A DNA stretch of 64,000 bases from LGRD01 sp031382215 (GTDB lineage: Bacteria; Pseudomonadota; Gammaproteobacteria; Burkholderiales; Burkholderiaceae_C). Every line of letters starts with the position of its first letter. Within the stretch, counting starts at the first letter, position 1. Below are positions 17,000 through 25,535 of this stretch, one piece after another. Made by a program: the position numbers and the translations under genes. The DNA is taken from NCBI GenBank assembly GCA_031382215.1, contig JANMYQ010000235.1, positions 1 through 64,000 of the forward strand, in the 5' to 3' direction. The notes beneath the pieces were generated by a model that was given only the letters and a program-made list of their open reading frames with translations, did no database searches and had not been told where the DNA came from.

Positions 17000-17995
17000 A
17001 TGCAGAACAGCCACCTGGTCCTGACCCCCGAAGCGCTCGCGATGATGGACGCGATCGCCCGCACCGGCAGTTTTGCCGCGGCCGCACGCGAGCTCGGCAA
17101 GGTGCCCTCGGCGCTGACCTACAACGTGCGCCAGCTCGAAGACGCGCTCGACGTGCTGTTGTTCGACCGCAGTTCGCGCCAGGCCCGCTTCACCGCCGCT
17201 GGCAAGGAACTGCTGAACGAAGGCCGGCGCCTGCTGGCCGAGATGCAGGCGGTGTCCAACCGCGTGCGGCGCGTGGCCACCGGCTGGGAGACACAGCTCG
17301 CAGTGGCGGTGGACGGCGTGCTGTCGCAGCTGACCGTGTTCGAGTTGTGCGAGGCGTTCTACGCCCTCAATCCGCAAGGTGTGGCCGGCGGCGTGACTGG
17401 CGGGCCGGGCACCCGCCTGCGCCTGCGCACCGAAGTGCTGGCCGGCACCTGGGAGGCGCTGGTCACCGGCGAGGCCGACCTGGCCCTGGGCGTGGGCACC
17501 GAAGCACCGCCGCCGCCCGGCGTGGCGATCGAGCCGCTCGGCGAGCTGAGCTTCGTCTTCGCGGTCGCGCCTCAGCACCCGCTGGCCGCGCTCGACGGCC
17601 CGTTGAGCGACGCCGAACTGCTGCGCCACCGTGCGGTGGCGGTGGCCGATTCGGCACACCGGCTGTCCAAGATCACCGTGAATCTGCTGCCGGGGCAAGA
17701 CGTGCTGACCGTCGCCACCTCGCAAGACAAGATCGAAGCGCTGCTGCGCGGCATGGGCTGCGCCTTCGTGCCCGAGCCGATGGCGCGCCACCACATCGAG
17801 GCGGGGCGGCTGGTAGTGCGCAAGGTGCAGCGGGCTCGCCAGGGGGTGCGCCTGGGTTACGCATGGCGTTGCGACGAAGGCCCCAAGGGCCGGCGCGCGC
17901 CGGTCGGGCTGGCGCTGGGCTGGTGGCTCGAGCAGCTCAAGCGGCCGGCCACGCGCGCGGCGCTGATCGAACGGCATGTGCCCTGCGCCGGTTAG
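17000..17995 (+). CDS. LysR-family transcriptional regulator divergent from pirin gene
   Basis: A 331-residue LysR-type regulator: MQNSHLVLTPEALAMMDAIARTGSFAAAARELGKVPSALTY forms the winged helix, with VPSALTYNVRQLEDAL the recognition part. The effector domain extends to about residue 310, with the usual DLALGVG segment. The divergent pirin gene and 111-bp spacer make it the likely regulator of that gene. Its last 20 bp overlap the start of gluQ. Confidence 0.85.
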   Translation: MQNSHLVLTPEALAMMDAIARTGSFAAAARELGKVPSALTYNVRQLEDALDVLLFDRSSRQARFTAAGKELLNEGRRLLAEMQAVSNRVRRVATGWETQLAVAVDGVLSQLTVFELCEAFYALNPQGVAGGVTGGPGTRLRLRTEVLAGTWEALVTGEADLALGVGTEAPPPPGVAIEPLGELSFVFAVAPQHPLAALDGPLSDAELLRHRAVAVADSAHRLSKITVNLLPGQDVLTVATSQDKIEALLRGMGCAFVPEPMARHHIEAGRLVVRKVQRARQGVRLGYAWRCDEGPKGRRAPVGLALGWWLEQLKRPATRAALIERHVPCAG

Positions 17996-18980
17996 GAGTG
18001 CGGGAAGCGCCGAACGTGCGGTAAGCGCCGGAGCCGCGGGCCGCTTCGCGCCGGCGCCCACCGGCCCCCTGCACGCCGGCTCGCTGGTGGCGGCGCTCGC
18101 CTCGTGGCTCGACGCGCGCGCGCAGGGCGGGCGCTGGCTGGTGCGCATCGAAGACGTGGATGCGCCGCGCTGCGTGGCTGGCGCGGACCGGCTGATCCTG
18201 GCGCAGTTGGCCGCCTGCGGGCTGACGGCTGACGAGCCGGCGCTGCACCAGTCGGCCCGCGGCGCGATGTACCAGACGGCGCTCGGGGACCTGGTGGCGC
18301 GGCACTGGGCCTACCCGTGCGCTTGCAGCCGCAGCGACATCGACGCCGCGCTCGCTGCCCGAGGCGTGGCGCGCCCGCGCCATGGTGAGCGTGTGTACCC
18401 CGGCACCTGTCGTGACGGCCTGAATGGCAAGCCGGCGCGCGCCGTGCGCTTGCTCGCAGCGGCTGCCCCGAGCGGCACCCCCACCGACCCGCACAGTGCC
18501 CCGCTCACCGCACCGCAGACCGCGCCGCACACCGACCTGATCATTCACTGGACCGACCGGCGCCTCGGGCCGCAGCGCGACAACGTCAGTACGCAGGCCG
18601 GCGACGTTGTGCTGCGCCGCGCCGACGGCCTGTGGGCCTACCAGCTCGCGGTGGTGGTGGACGACGCCGACCAGGGCATCACCCACGTCGTGCGCGGCGA
18701 GGACCTGGCGGACAACACCGCGCGCCAGATCCACCTGCAGCGCCTGCTCGGCCTGCCCACACCGGCTTACCTGCACACGCCGCTGGTGCTGGGACGCAAC
18801 GGCGAGAAGCTCTCGAAGCAGAACGGCGCGCAGGCGCTCGATCTCGGCGACGCCGCGGCCGCGCTGCGCGCGCTGCGCGAGGCCGCCGCGGTACTGGACC
18901 TGCACGCCACCGACGCCGCCACCGTGCCCGAGCTGCTCGCCGCGCTGCTGCCGCAGTGGCGCGCCCGATGGCTGGCATGA
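17976..18980 (+). CDS. gluQ: Glutamyl-Q tRNA(Asp) synthetase
   Basis: A 334-residue paralogue of the glutamyl-tRNA synthetase catalytic core. It attaches glutamate to queuosine in the anticodon loop of tRNA(Asp). The HIGH-type motif is PTGPLHAG, the KMSK-type motif is KLSKQNG, and the zinc site is seen as YPCACSRSDI and YPGTC. It lacks an anticodon-binding domain, as expected. The ATG at 17976 overlaps the lysR end by 20 bp; no later in-frame ATG or GTG precedes the RFAPAPTGPLHAG block. Confidence 0.93.
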   Translation: MCPAPVRSAGSAERAVSAGAAGRFAPAPTGPLHAGSLVAALASWLDARAQGGRWLVRIEDVDAPRCVAGADRLILAQLAACGLTADEPALHQSARGAMYQTALGDLVARHWAYPCACSRSDIDAALAARGVARPRHGERVYPGTCRDGLNGKPARAVRLLAAAAPSGTPTDPHSAPLTAPQTAPHTDLIIHWTDRRLGPQRDNVSTQAGDVVLRRADGLWAYQLAVVVDDADQGITHVVRGEDLADNTARQIHLQRLLGLPTPAYLHTPLVLGRNGEKLSKQNGAQALDLGDAAAALRALREAAAVLDLHATDAATVPELLAALLPQWRARWLA

Positions 18981-19020
18981 TGCGGTCCCGACATTTCCGT
19001 CCAACCCACGAGGAAGCTCC

Positions 19021-19371
19021 ATGACCACGACCACCGCATCCGGCCTGCAATACACCGACACCGTCGCAGGCAGCGGCGCCACGGCCATTGCCGGCCAGCA
19101 CGTCAGCGTGCATTACACCGGCTGGCTCTACAAAGACGGCGTGCGCGGCGCCAAGTTCGACAGCAGCAAGGACCGCAACGACCCGTTCCAGTTCAGCCTC
19201 GGCGCCGGCATGGTGATCAAGGGCTGGGACGAAGGCGTGCAAGGCATGCAGGTGGGCGGTACCCGCATGCTGGTGATCCCGCCTGAGCTCGGCTATGGCG
19301 CGCGCGGTGCGGGCGGCGTGATCCCGCCGAACGCGACGCTGATGTTCGAAGTGGAACTGCTCGGCGTTTGA
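19021..19371 (+). CDS. FKBP-type peptidyl-prolyl cis-trans isomerase
   Basis: A 116-residue single-domain FKBP without signal peptide, so cytoplasmic. Core motifs are VSVHYTGWLYKDG, PFQFSLGAGMVIKGWDEGV and LVIPPELGYGARGAGGVIPPNATLMFEVELL. It catalyses proline isomerisation during folding. GAGGA stands 6-7 bp before the ATG. The gene follows gluQ by 40 bp. Confidence 0.93.
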   Translation: MTTTTASGLQYTDTVAGSGATAIAGQHVSVHYTGWLYKDGVRGAKFDSSKDRNDPFQFSLGAGMVIKGWDEGVQGMQVGGTRMLVIPPELGYGARGAGGVIPPNATLMFEVELLGV

Positions 19372-19540
19372 AGCCCCGAGCGGCACCGCGTTGGGGCTCG
19401 ATGCGCTGAAATGAAGCATTGCTGCAGAGCAGCAAATCACCAATCCGGTGAGCCCCGGCATGCACCAATATCGATCGAAGTTTCATAGGTGAATCGTCAC
19501 ATGAACTAGGGGTTGTCGCACTGCAGCAATTCCAGATACT

Positions 19541-19562
19541 GATTGCAATGATTTGTGCAATC
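19541..19562. promoter_or_regulatory. Perfect inverted repeat upstream of the oxidase-peroxidase gene
   Basis: GATTGCA and TGCAATC flank an 8-bp spacer in the 241-bp gap between the FKBP gene and the large lipoprotein gene, about 50 bp before its GTG start. The position and AT-rich context suit an operator. Nothing else recognisable was seen in the gap apart from a weak GC-rich stem just after the FKBP stop codon. Confidence 0.35.
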
Positions 19563-19612
19563 GGTCTCGGGATTCCAGCCCACAGGCGTCCCGTTCCACA
19601 CGAGGACGCGCC

Positions 19613-22600
19613 GTGAAATTCAAGCCTGAGCCCACGTTCCCGATCCACTTGCCGGGCCTTCTGGGTGCAGCCCTGCTGGCGGCGCTGCTGGTGTCTTGCG
19701 GCGGTGGCGGAGACGCCCCTGCCGACTCTGCCGACGGCAGCGCCGACACGGCCACTGAGGGCTCGCGCAAGAAGGCCCAGGCCACCTTCGTCCCGACCAC
19801 GGCCATCCCGGCCGACGCCAACCTCAAGGGCCTGTTCTCGCCGGTCTACAACTGGCCGCTGATCCCGGTGCACGCCGTGCTGATGGCGGACGGCCGAATA
19901 CTCAGCTACGGCACCAACGGCGACGGCACCCAGACCGGCAAGTTCATCTACGACGTGTGGGACCCGGAGGGCGGGTTGGCCGGTGACCACATGACCCTGC
20001 CCAACACCACCCCGACCGACCTGTTCTGCGCCACGCAACTCGTGCTGCCGGCGGGCGACCAGGTGTTCATCGGTGGCGGCGACAACTGGAATACCACGGT
20101 CGCCAACAGCACCAACAACCAGGGCAACAACAACTCCAACACCTTCTCGCTGGCCACCAACACGCTGACCCCCGGCCCGAACATGAACCGGCCGCGCTGG
20201 TACGCCACGTCGACCACGCTGATCAACGGCGAAACGCTGGTGGCCGGCGGCCTGGGCGGCCAGGACGCCTGGGAAGTGCGCGCTGCGAACGGCCAGTTCC
20301 GGCTCTTGAACACCAACTCCGGCTGGATCGACTACTACTACCCGCGCAACTTCGTCAGGCCCGACGGCAAGGTGATCGGCATCAGCGCGAACGGCTTCGT
20401 CTACAACGTCGACCCCACCGGCGCCGGCTCGGCCACCTGGATGGCCGACCTGCCCGCCCCCTACTTCGCCCCCGACACCACGGCCGTGATGTACCAACCC
20501 GGCCGGGTGATCCAGTTCGGCGGCGAATCGAACGCCGCGGTGCTGATCGATTTCCGGACGGCCGAGCCCGGTGCCACGCAACCCACGATCGCGGCCACCG
20601 CGCCCTTGTCGTCGCAACGCCGCCTGGTCACCGGCACCTTGCTGGCCGACGGCAAGGTGCTCGCCACCGGCGGCAGCACGGTGTGGAACGAGATGGTCGG
20701 CGTGAACTACACAGCCGAGATCTGGAACCCGGTGAGCGGCCAATGGACCGTGGGCGCCACCTACAACCGGGCCCGGCTGTACCACAACATCGCGCTGCTG
20801 CTGCCCGACGGCACGGTGATGGTGGGCGGCGGCGGCGCGCCGGGCCCGCAGACCAACACCAACTTCGAGCTTTACTTTCCGCCCTACCTGTTCGGCGCCA
20901 ACGGCACGCTCGCGCCGCGCCCGAGCATCACCACCGCGCCGACGGTGCTCGACATCGGCAAGACCTTCAACCTGCAGGTCGGCGGCAGCGGCACGGTGAG
21001 CCGCGTGGTGCTGGTCAAGACCGGTTCGGTCACGCACGGCAACAACATGGAGCAGCGCTTCGTCGAACTGGCCTTCACCACCAACGGCAACACGCTGTCG
21101 GTGCAGGCGCCGTCGCGCGCGGGCGAAGCCACGCCGGGCTTCTACATGCTGTACGTGCTGAACGGCGCGGGGGTGCCGTCGGTCTCGAAGATCGTGCGCA
21201 TGAACATCGCGCCGGTGGCCGACCCGGCCATCACGCCCACGCTCACCAACCCCGGCAACCAGGCGACAGTGACTGGCACGGCGGTGAACCTGCAGCTGGT
21301 CGGCGCCGACCCGAACGGCGACGTGCTGGGCTACGGCGCCACCAACCTGCCGCCGGGGCTGACCTTGAACGGCGCGACCGGCCTGATCAGCGGTGTGCCC
21401 ACCACCGCCGGCACCTACAACGTGGTCGCCGCCATCAGCGACGGCGTCAACGCGGACACCGTGAACTTCACCTGGACGGTCAGCGGCGCGCCGCCTCTGG
21501 TGGTCACGGTGCCGGTGCTGCCAGCGGCGCAGCAGTCGGGCAACGTCGTCACCTTCACCGCGACGACGGCCAACGCCGTGAACCCGCGCTACAAGTGGGA
21601 CTTCGGCGATGGCACGCCCGAGACCGCGTACTCAGGCGTGGCCACCGTCACGCACACCTACACGCAGCCGGGGCGCTTCTTCGTCACCGTCACCGCCATC
21701 GACGACCGCAACATCGAGCAGCGCGTGACGGTGATGCAGACCGTCTACCTCGCGAGCACCGCCAACAAGCCGACTGCGTCGTCGAACATCGCGCTGCAGC
21801 AGCCCGCCACCGGCAATCCCCGCCTGTGGGTGGTGAACCAGGACAACGACAGCGTGTCGGTGTTCGATTCGGTCACGCGCGCCAAGCTGGCCGAGGTGAC
21901 CGTGGGCACCGCGCCGCGCACGCTGGCGGTGGCACCGAACGGCATGGTGTGGATCAGCAACCAGAAGAGCGCCACGATCAGCGTGGTCGACCCCAACAAT
22001 TTCACGATCAACCGCACTTTGGCGTTGCCGCGCGCGTCGCAGCCCTTCGGTGTGGCGATGGCGCCGACCGGCGGATTCGCCCTGGTGGTGCTCGAAAGCA
22101 CCGGACAGGTGCTGAAGTTCGACACCGCGACCTACGCGCAAATCGGCGCGGCGCTCACCGTCGGCACCAATCCGAGGCATGTGTCGATCAATGCGGCCGG
22201 CACCACGGCGTTCGTGTCGCGCTTCGTCACGCCGCCGTTGCCGGGTGAATCGACCGCGGTGATCACCACCACCGGCGTGGGTGGCCAGGTGCTGCGCATC
22301 AACACCGGCGCGATGACCCTGGCCGGCACCACCGTGCTGGCGCATGGCGACAAGCCCGACGCCGAGAACCAGGGTCGCGGCATCCCCAACTACCTGGGCG
22401 CGGCGGCGATCTCGCCCGACGGCACGCAGGCCTTCGTGCCGTCCAAACAAGACAACATCAAGCGCGGCGCGCTGCGCGACGGCCTGGCGCTGAACTTCCA
22501 GAGCACGGTGCGCGCGATCAGCTCGCGCATCGACCTGGCGAACAACCTCGAAGACCTTGCCACCCGGATCGACCACGACAACGCCAGCCTGGCCGCCGCG

Positions 22601-25480
22601 GCCGCCTACGACCCGCGTGGCAACTACCTGTTCGTCGCGCTCGAAACGAGCCGCCAGGTCGCGGTGATCGACGCTTACGCGCGCAACCAGCTGTTCCGCA
22701 TCGACACCGGCATCGCGCCGCAGGGCTTGGTCGTCTCAAGCGACGGCATGACGCTGTACGTCAGCAACTTCATGAGCCGCAATGTCAGCGTGTTCAACCT
22801 GAACGGGCTGATGACCCAAGGCCTGGCCAACGTGCCGCTGCTGGCCACCTTGCCGTCGGTGGCGACCGAGAAACTCGCCGCCAACGTGCTGCTCGGCAAG
22901 CAGCTCTTCTACGACGCGACCGACCCGCGCCTGGCGCGCGACCGCTACATGAGCTGCGCCTCGTGCCACAACGACGGCGGCAGCGACGGCCGCGTGTGGG
23001 ACCTGACGAGCCAGGGCGAGGGCCTGCGCAACACCGTGCACCTGCGCGGCCGCGCCGGCATGGGCCAGGGCCTGCTGCACTGGAGCGGCAACTTCAACGA
23101 GGTGCAGGACTTCGAGGCGCAGATCCGCACCCTCGCCGGTGGCACCGGGCTGATGACCGACGCGCTCTACAACACCGGCACGCGCAACACGCCGCTGGGC
23201 CTGGCCAAGGCCGGCGTGTCGGCCGACCTGGATGCGCTGGCGGCCTACGTCACGTCGCTGAACCAGTTCGACCTGAGCCCGCTGCGCAATGCCGACGGCA
23301 CGCTGACCACCAGCGGCGCAGCCGGCGCCACGGTGTTCACGGCCAACTGCGTGGCCTGCCATTCGGGCGCGGCCTTCACCGACAGCGTGGCGCGCAACAT
23401 CGGCACCATCAAGCAACCCGGCAGCGGCACGCGCTCGGGCGCGGCGCTGACCGCCATCGACACGCCCACGCTGCGCGACGTGTGGGCCACGGCTCCGTAC
23501 CTGCACGACGGCTCGGCGACCACGGTCGAGGCTGCGGTGCAAGCGCACGCCGGCATCACGCTGAGCGCGGCCGACCTCACGGCGGTGTCGAACTACGTGC
23601 GCCAGATCGGCCGCGAAGAAGCCGGCTCGACGCCACCCGCCCCCACCGGCACACGCTGGGTGCGCCTGGAAGCGCTGACCGAAGTCAACGGCAACCCGTG
23701 GACGACGATGGCCGAGTTCAACCTGATCGATGCGACCGGCGCCACCGTGCCACGCACCGGCTGGGCCGTCAGCGCCGATTCGGCCGAAGACGACGCTCCA
23801 GCCAGCAACGCCATCGACGGCACCAACACCATCTGGCACACGCAGTGGAAGCTTGCGAACCCGGCGCCGCCGCACAGCTTCACGGTCAACCTGGGTGCGG
23901 TGGTCAACGTCGGCGGCTTCCGCTACCTGCCGCAGCAGGGCACCAACCCGAACGGCCAGATTGCCAACTGGCGCTTCCACACCAGCCCGGACGGCATCAA
24001 CTGGACCGTCGCGGCCACCGGCACGTTTGCCAACACCATCGCCGAGAAGACGGTGACCTTGGCTGCGCCGGCCAACCAGGCGCCGACCCTGGCCGTGGTG
24101 GCCAACCAGGCCGGCGTGATCGGCACGGCCGCGACGCTGGCGCTGGTTGGCGCCGACCCCGACGGCGACGTGCTGCTCTACGCCGCCACCGGCTTGCCCA
24201 CCGGCCTGGCCCTCAACGCCGGCACCGGCGTGATCAGCGGCACGCCCACGGCTGCGGGCAGCTTCAACGTCAGCGCGCAGGCCAGCGACGGGCGCGGCGG
24301 CGTGGCCGCGCGCAGCTTCACCTGGACCGTCACCGCGGTGCCGCCCACCGGCACACGCTGGGTGCGCCTGGAAGCACTGACCGAAGTCAACGGCAACCCG
24401 TGGACGACGATGGCCGAGTTCAACCTGATCGATGCGACCGGCGCCACCGTGCCGCGCACCGGCTGGGCCGTCAGCGCCGATTCGGCCGAAGACGACGCGC
24501 CAGCGACAAATGCGATCGACGGCACGAACACCATCTGGCACACGCAGTGGAAGCTCGCCAACCCGGCGCCGCCGCACAGCTTCACGGTCAACCTCGGCGC
24601 GGTGGTCAACGTCGGCGGCTTCCGCTACCTGCCGCAGCAGGGCACCAACCCCAACGGCCAGATCGCCAACTGGCGCTTCCACGCCAGCCCGGATGGCGTG
24701 AACTGGACCGTGGTGGCCACCGGCACCTTTGCCAACACCATCGCCGAGAAGGCGGTGACGTTCGCCGCCCCCGCCAACCAGGCGCCCACCTTGGCGGCGG
24801 TGGCCGCGCAGACCGGCGTGGTCGGCACCGCCAGAACGCTGGCCTTGAGCGCCACCGACCCCGATGGTGATGTGCTGACCTACTCGGCCACCGGCTTGCC
24901 CACCGGCCTGGCGATCAACGCGGCCACCGGCGTGATCAGCGGCACACCCAGCGCCGCCGGCAGCTTCACGACCACCGCGCAGGCCAGCGACGGCCGCGGC
25001 GGTGTGTCGGCGCGCACGTTCAGCTGGGCCATCACGGCCGCCCCGACCACCGGCACTGGCCTGACCGCGACCTACTTCAACAACGCCACGCTGACCGGCA
25101 CCGCCGTGCTGACGCGCGTGGAGGCGGTGGACTTCGGCTGGGGCACGGCCGCGCCCGGCCCCGGCGTGAATGCCGACAACTTCTCAGCGCGCTGGAGCGG
25201 CACCGTCGCCGCGGCGACGACGGGTGCTTACCGCTTCCGGACTGTGTCGGACCAAGGCGTGCGCTTGTGGGTGAACGGCGTGCAGGTGATCAACAACTGG
25301 GTCGCGCACACCTCGACCACCGATACCAGCGCGGTGGTCAACCTGACGGCGGGGCAGCGCTACAGCGTCACCTTGGAGTACTACGACAACACTGGCGCGG
25401 CGACGATGCGGCTGCGCTGGCTGACGCCCGGCACGACGACTTACGTGGCCATCCCGGCCGCCAGTCTTTATCTCGACTGA
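19613..25480 (+). CDS. Giant lipoprotein: copper-radical oxidase fused to two-haem peroxidase and carbohydrate-binding repeats
   Basis: A 1955-residue exported protein. The GTG at 19613 was chosen because GAGGA lies 6 bp upstream and the following residues form a lipoprotein signal (lipobox LVSC, Cys29). Domains in order: Kelch-type galactose/glyoxal oxidase (about 60-380) plus DUF1929 beta domain (about 420-525) with Cys139, Tyr197, Tyr390, His391 and His475 at the positions and spacing of the galactose oxidase cofactor and copper ligands; putative-Ig domain (about 540-625); PKD domain (about 630-715); YVTN-type beta-propeller (about 735-1080); di-haem cytochrome c peroxidase/MauG-type domain (about 1085-1335) with CxxCH at 1115 and 1246; discoidin-like, Ig, discoidin-like, Ig repeats (about 1345-1815); PA14 domain (about 1818-1955). 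The first part should oxidise alcohols or aldehydes and make H2O2; the haem part could use it. An exopolysaccharide locus follows. Substrate unknown. Confidence 0.85.
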   Translation: MKFKPEPTFPIHLPGLLGAALLAALLVSCGGGGDAPADSADGSADTATEGSRKKAQATFVPTTAIPADANLKGLFSPVYNWPLIPVHAVLMADGRILSYGTNGDGTQTGKFIYDVWDPEGGLAGDHMTLPNTTPTDLFCATQLVLPAGDQVFIGGGDNWNTTVANSTNNQGNNNSNTFSLATNTLTPGPNMNRPRWYATSTTLINGETLVAGGLGGQDAWEVRAANGQFRLLNTNSGWIDYYYPRNFVRPDGKVIGISANGFVYNVDPTGAGSATWMADLPAPYFAPDTTAVMYQPGRVIQFGGESNAAVLIDFRTAEPGATQPTIAATAPLSSQRRLVTGTLLADGKVLATGGSTVWNEMVGVNYTAEIWNPVSGQWTVGATYNRARLYHNIALLLPDGTVMVGGGGAPGPQTNTNFELYFPPYLFGANGTLAPRPSITTAPTVLDIGKTFNLQVGGSGTVSRVVLVKTGSVTHGNNMEQRFVELAFTTNGNTLSVQAPSRAGEATPGFYMLYVLNGAGVPSVSKIVRMNIAPVADPAITPTLTNPGNQATVTGTAVNLQLVGADPNGDVLGYGATNLPPGLTLNGATGLISGVPTTAGTYNVVAAISDGVNADTVNFTWTVSGAPPLVVTVPVLPAAQQSGNVVTFTATTANAVNPRYKWDFGDGTPETAYSGVATVTHTYTQPGRFFVTVTAIDDRNIEQRVTVMQTVYLASTANKPTASSNIALQQPATGNPRLWVVNQDNDSVSVFDSVTRAKLAEVTVGTAPRTLAVAPNGMVWISNQKSATISVVDPNNFTINRTLALPRASQPFGVAMAPTGGFALVVLESTGQVLKFDTATYAQIGAALTVGTNPRHVSINAAGTTAFVSRFVTPPLPGESTAVITTTGVGGQVLRINTGAMTLAGTTVLAHGDKPDAENQGRGIPNYLGAAAISPDGTQAFVPSKQDNIKRGALRDGLALNFQSTVRAISSRIDLANNLEDLATRIDHDNASLAAAAAYDPRGNYLFVALETSRQVAVIDAYARNQLFRIDTGIAPQGLVVSSDGMTLYVSNFMSRNVSVFNLNGLMTQGLANVPLLATLPSVATEKLAANVLLGKQLFYDATDPRLARDRYMSCASCHNDGGSDGRVWDLTSQGEGLRNTVHLRGRAGMGQGLLHWSGNFNEVQDFEAQIRTLAGGTGLMTDALYNTGTRNTPLGLAKAGVSADLDALAAYVTSLNQFDLSPLRNADGTLTTSGAAGATVFTANCVACHSGAAFTDSVARNIGTIKQPGSGTRSGAALTAIDTPTLRDVWATAPYLHDGSATTVEAAVQAHAGITLSAADLTAVSNYVRQIGREEAGSTPPAPTGTRWVRLEALTEVNGNPWTTMAEFNLIDATGATVPRTGWAVSADSAEDDAPASNAIDGTNTIWHTQWKLANPAPPHSFTVNLGAVVNVGGFRYLPQQGTNPNGQIANWRFHTSPDGINWTVAATGTFANTIAEKTVTLAAPANQAPTLAVVANQAGVIGTAATLALVGADPDGDVLLYAATGLPTGLALNAGTGVISGTPTAAGSFNVSAQASDGRGGVAARSFTWTVTAVPPTGTRWVRLEALTEVNGNPWTTMAEFNLIDATGATVPRTGWAVSADSAEDDAPATNAIDGTNTIWHTQWKLANPAPPHSFTVNLGAVVNVGGFRYLPQQGTNPNGQIANWRFHASPDGVNWTVVATGTFANTIAEKAVTFAAPANQAPTLAAVAAQTGVVGTARTLALSATDPDGDVLTYSATGLPTGLAINAATGVISGTPSAAGSFTTTAQASDGRGGVSARTFSWAITAAPTTGTGLTATYFNNATLTGTAVLTRVEAVDFGWGTAAPGPGVNADNFSARWSGTVAAATTGAYRFRTVSDQGVRLWVNGVQVINNWVAHTSTTDTSAVVNLTAGQRYSVTLEYYDNTGAATMRLRWLTPGTTTYVAIPAASLYLD
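23645..25049 (+). repeat. Tandem 702-bp internal duplication in the large lipoprotein gene
   Basis: The segment beginning ACCGGCACACGCTGGG at 23645 recurs at 24347, exactly 702 bp (234 codons) later. Each copy encodes a discoidin-like module followed by an Ig-like module. The discoidin parts are nearly identical at DNA level, the Ig parts more diverged. The period is in frame. Confidence 0.85.
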
Positions 25481-25510
25481 TCGGGTCGACTGATCGGATC
25501 GACTGATCGA
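25473..25510. repeat. Three 13-bp tandem repeats over the stop codon of the large lipoprotein gene
   Basis: Three near-identical copies of TCGACTGATCGGN begin at 25473, 25486 and 25499. The first copy carries the TGA stop codon; the others lie just downstream. Because 13 is not a multiple of three, the copies place TGA in successive frames. Confidence 0.7.
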
Positions 25511-25535
25511 GCCGCCTGACCACGCCGGCGCGGCG

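Noticed and set aside
19553..19612. An ATG start for the large lipoprotein gene
   Set aside because: It would place 20 polar residues before the signal peptide; the GTG at 19613 has a proper ribosome-binding site.
22736..24682. A 648-codon minus-strand frame within the large lipoprotein gene
   Set aside because: Its composition (Gly, Arg, Val, His rich, no motif) is that of a shadow frame, while the plus strand has continuous recognisable domains.
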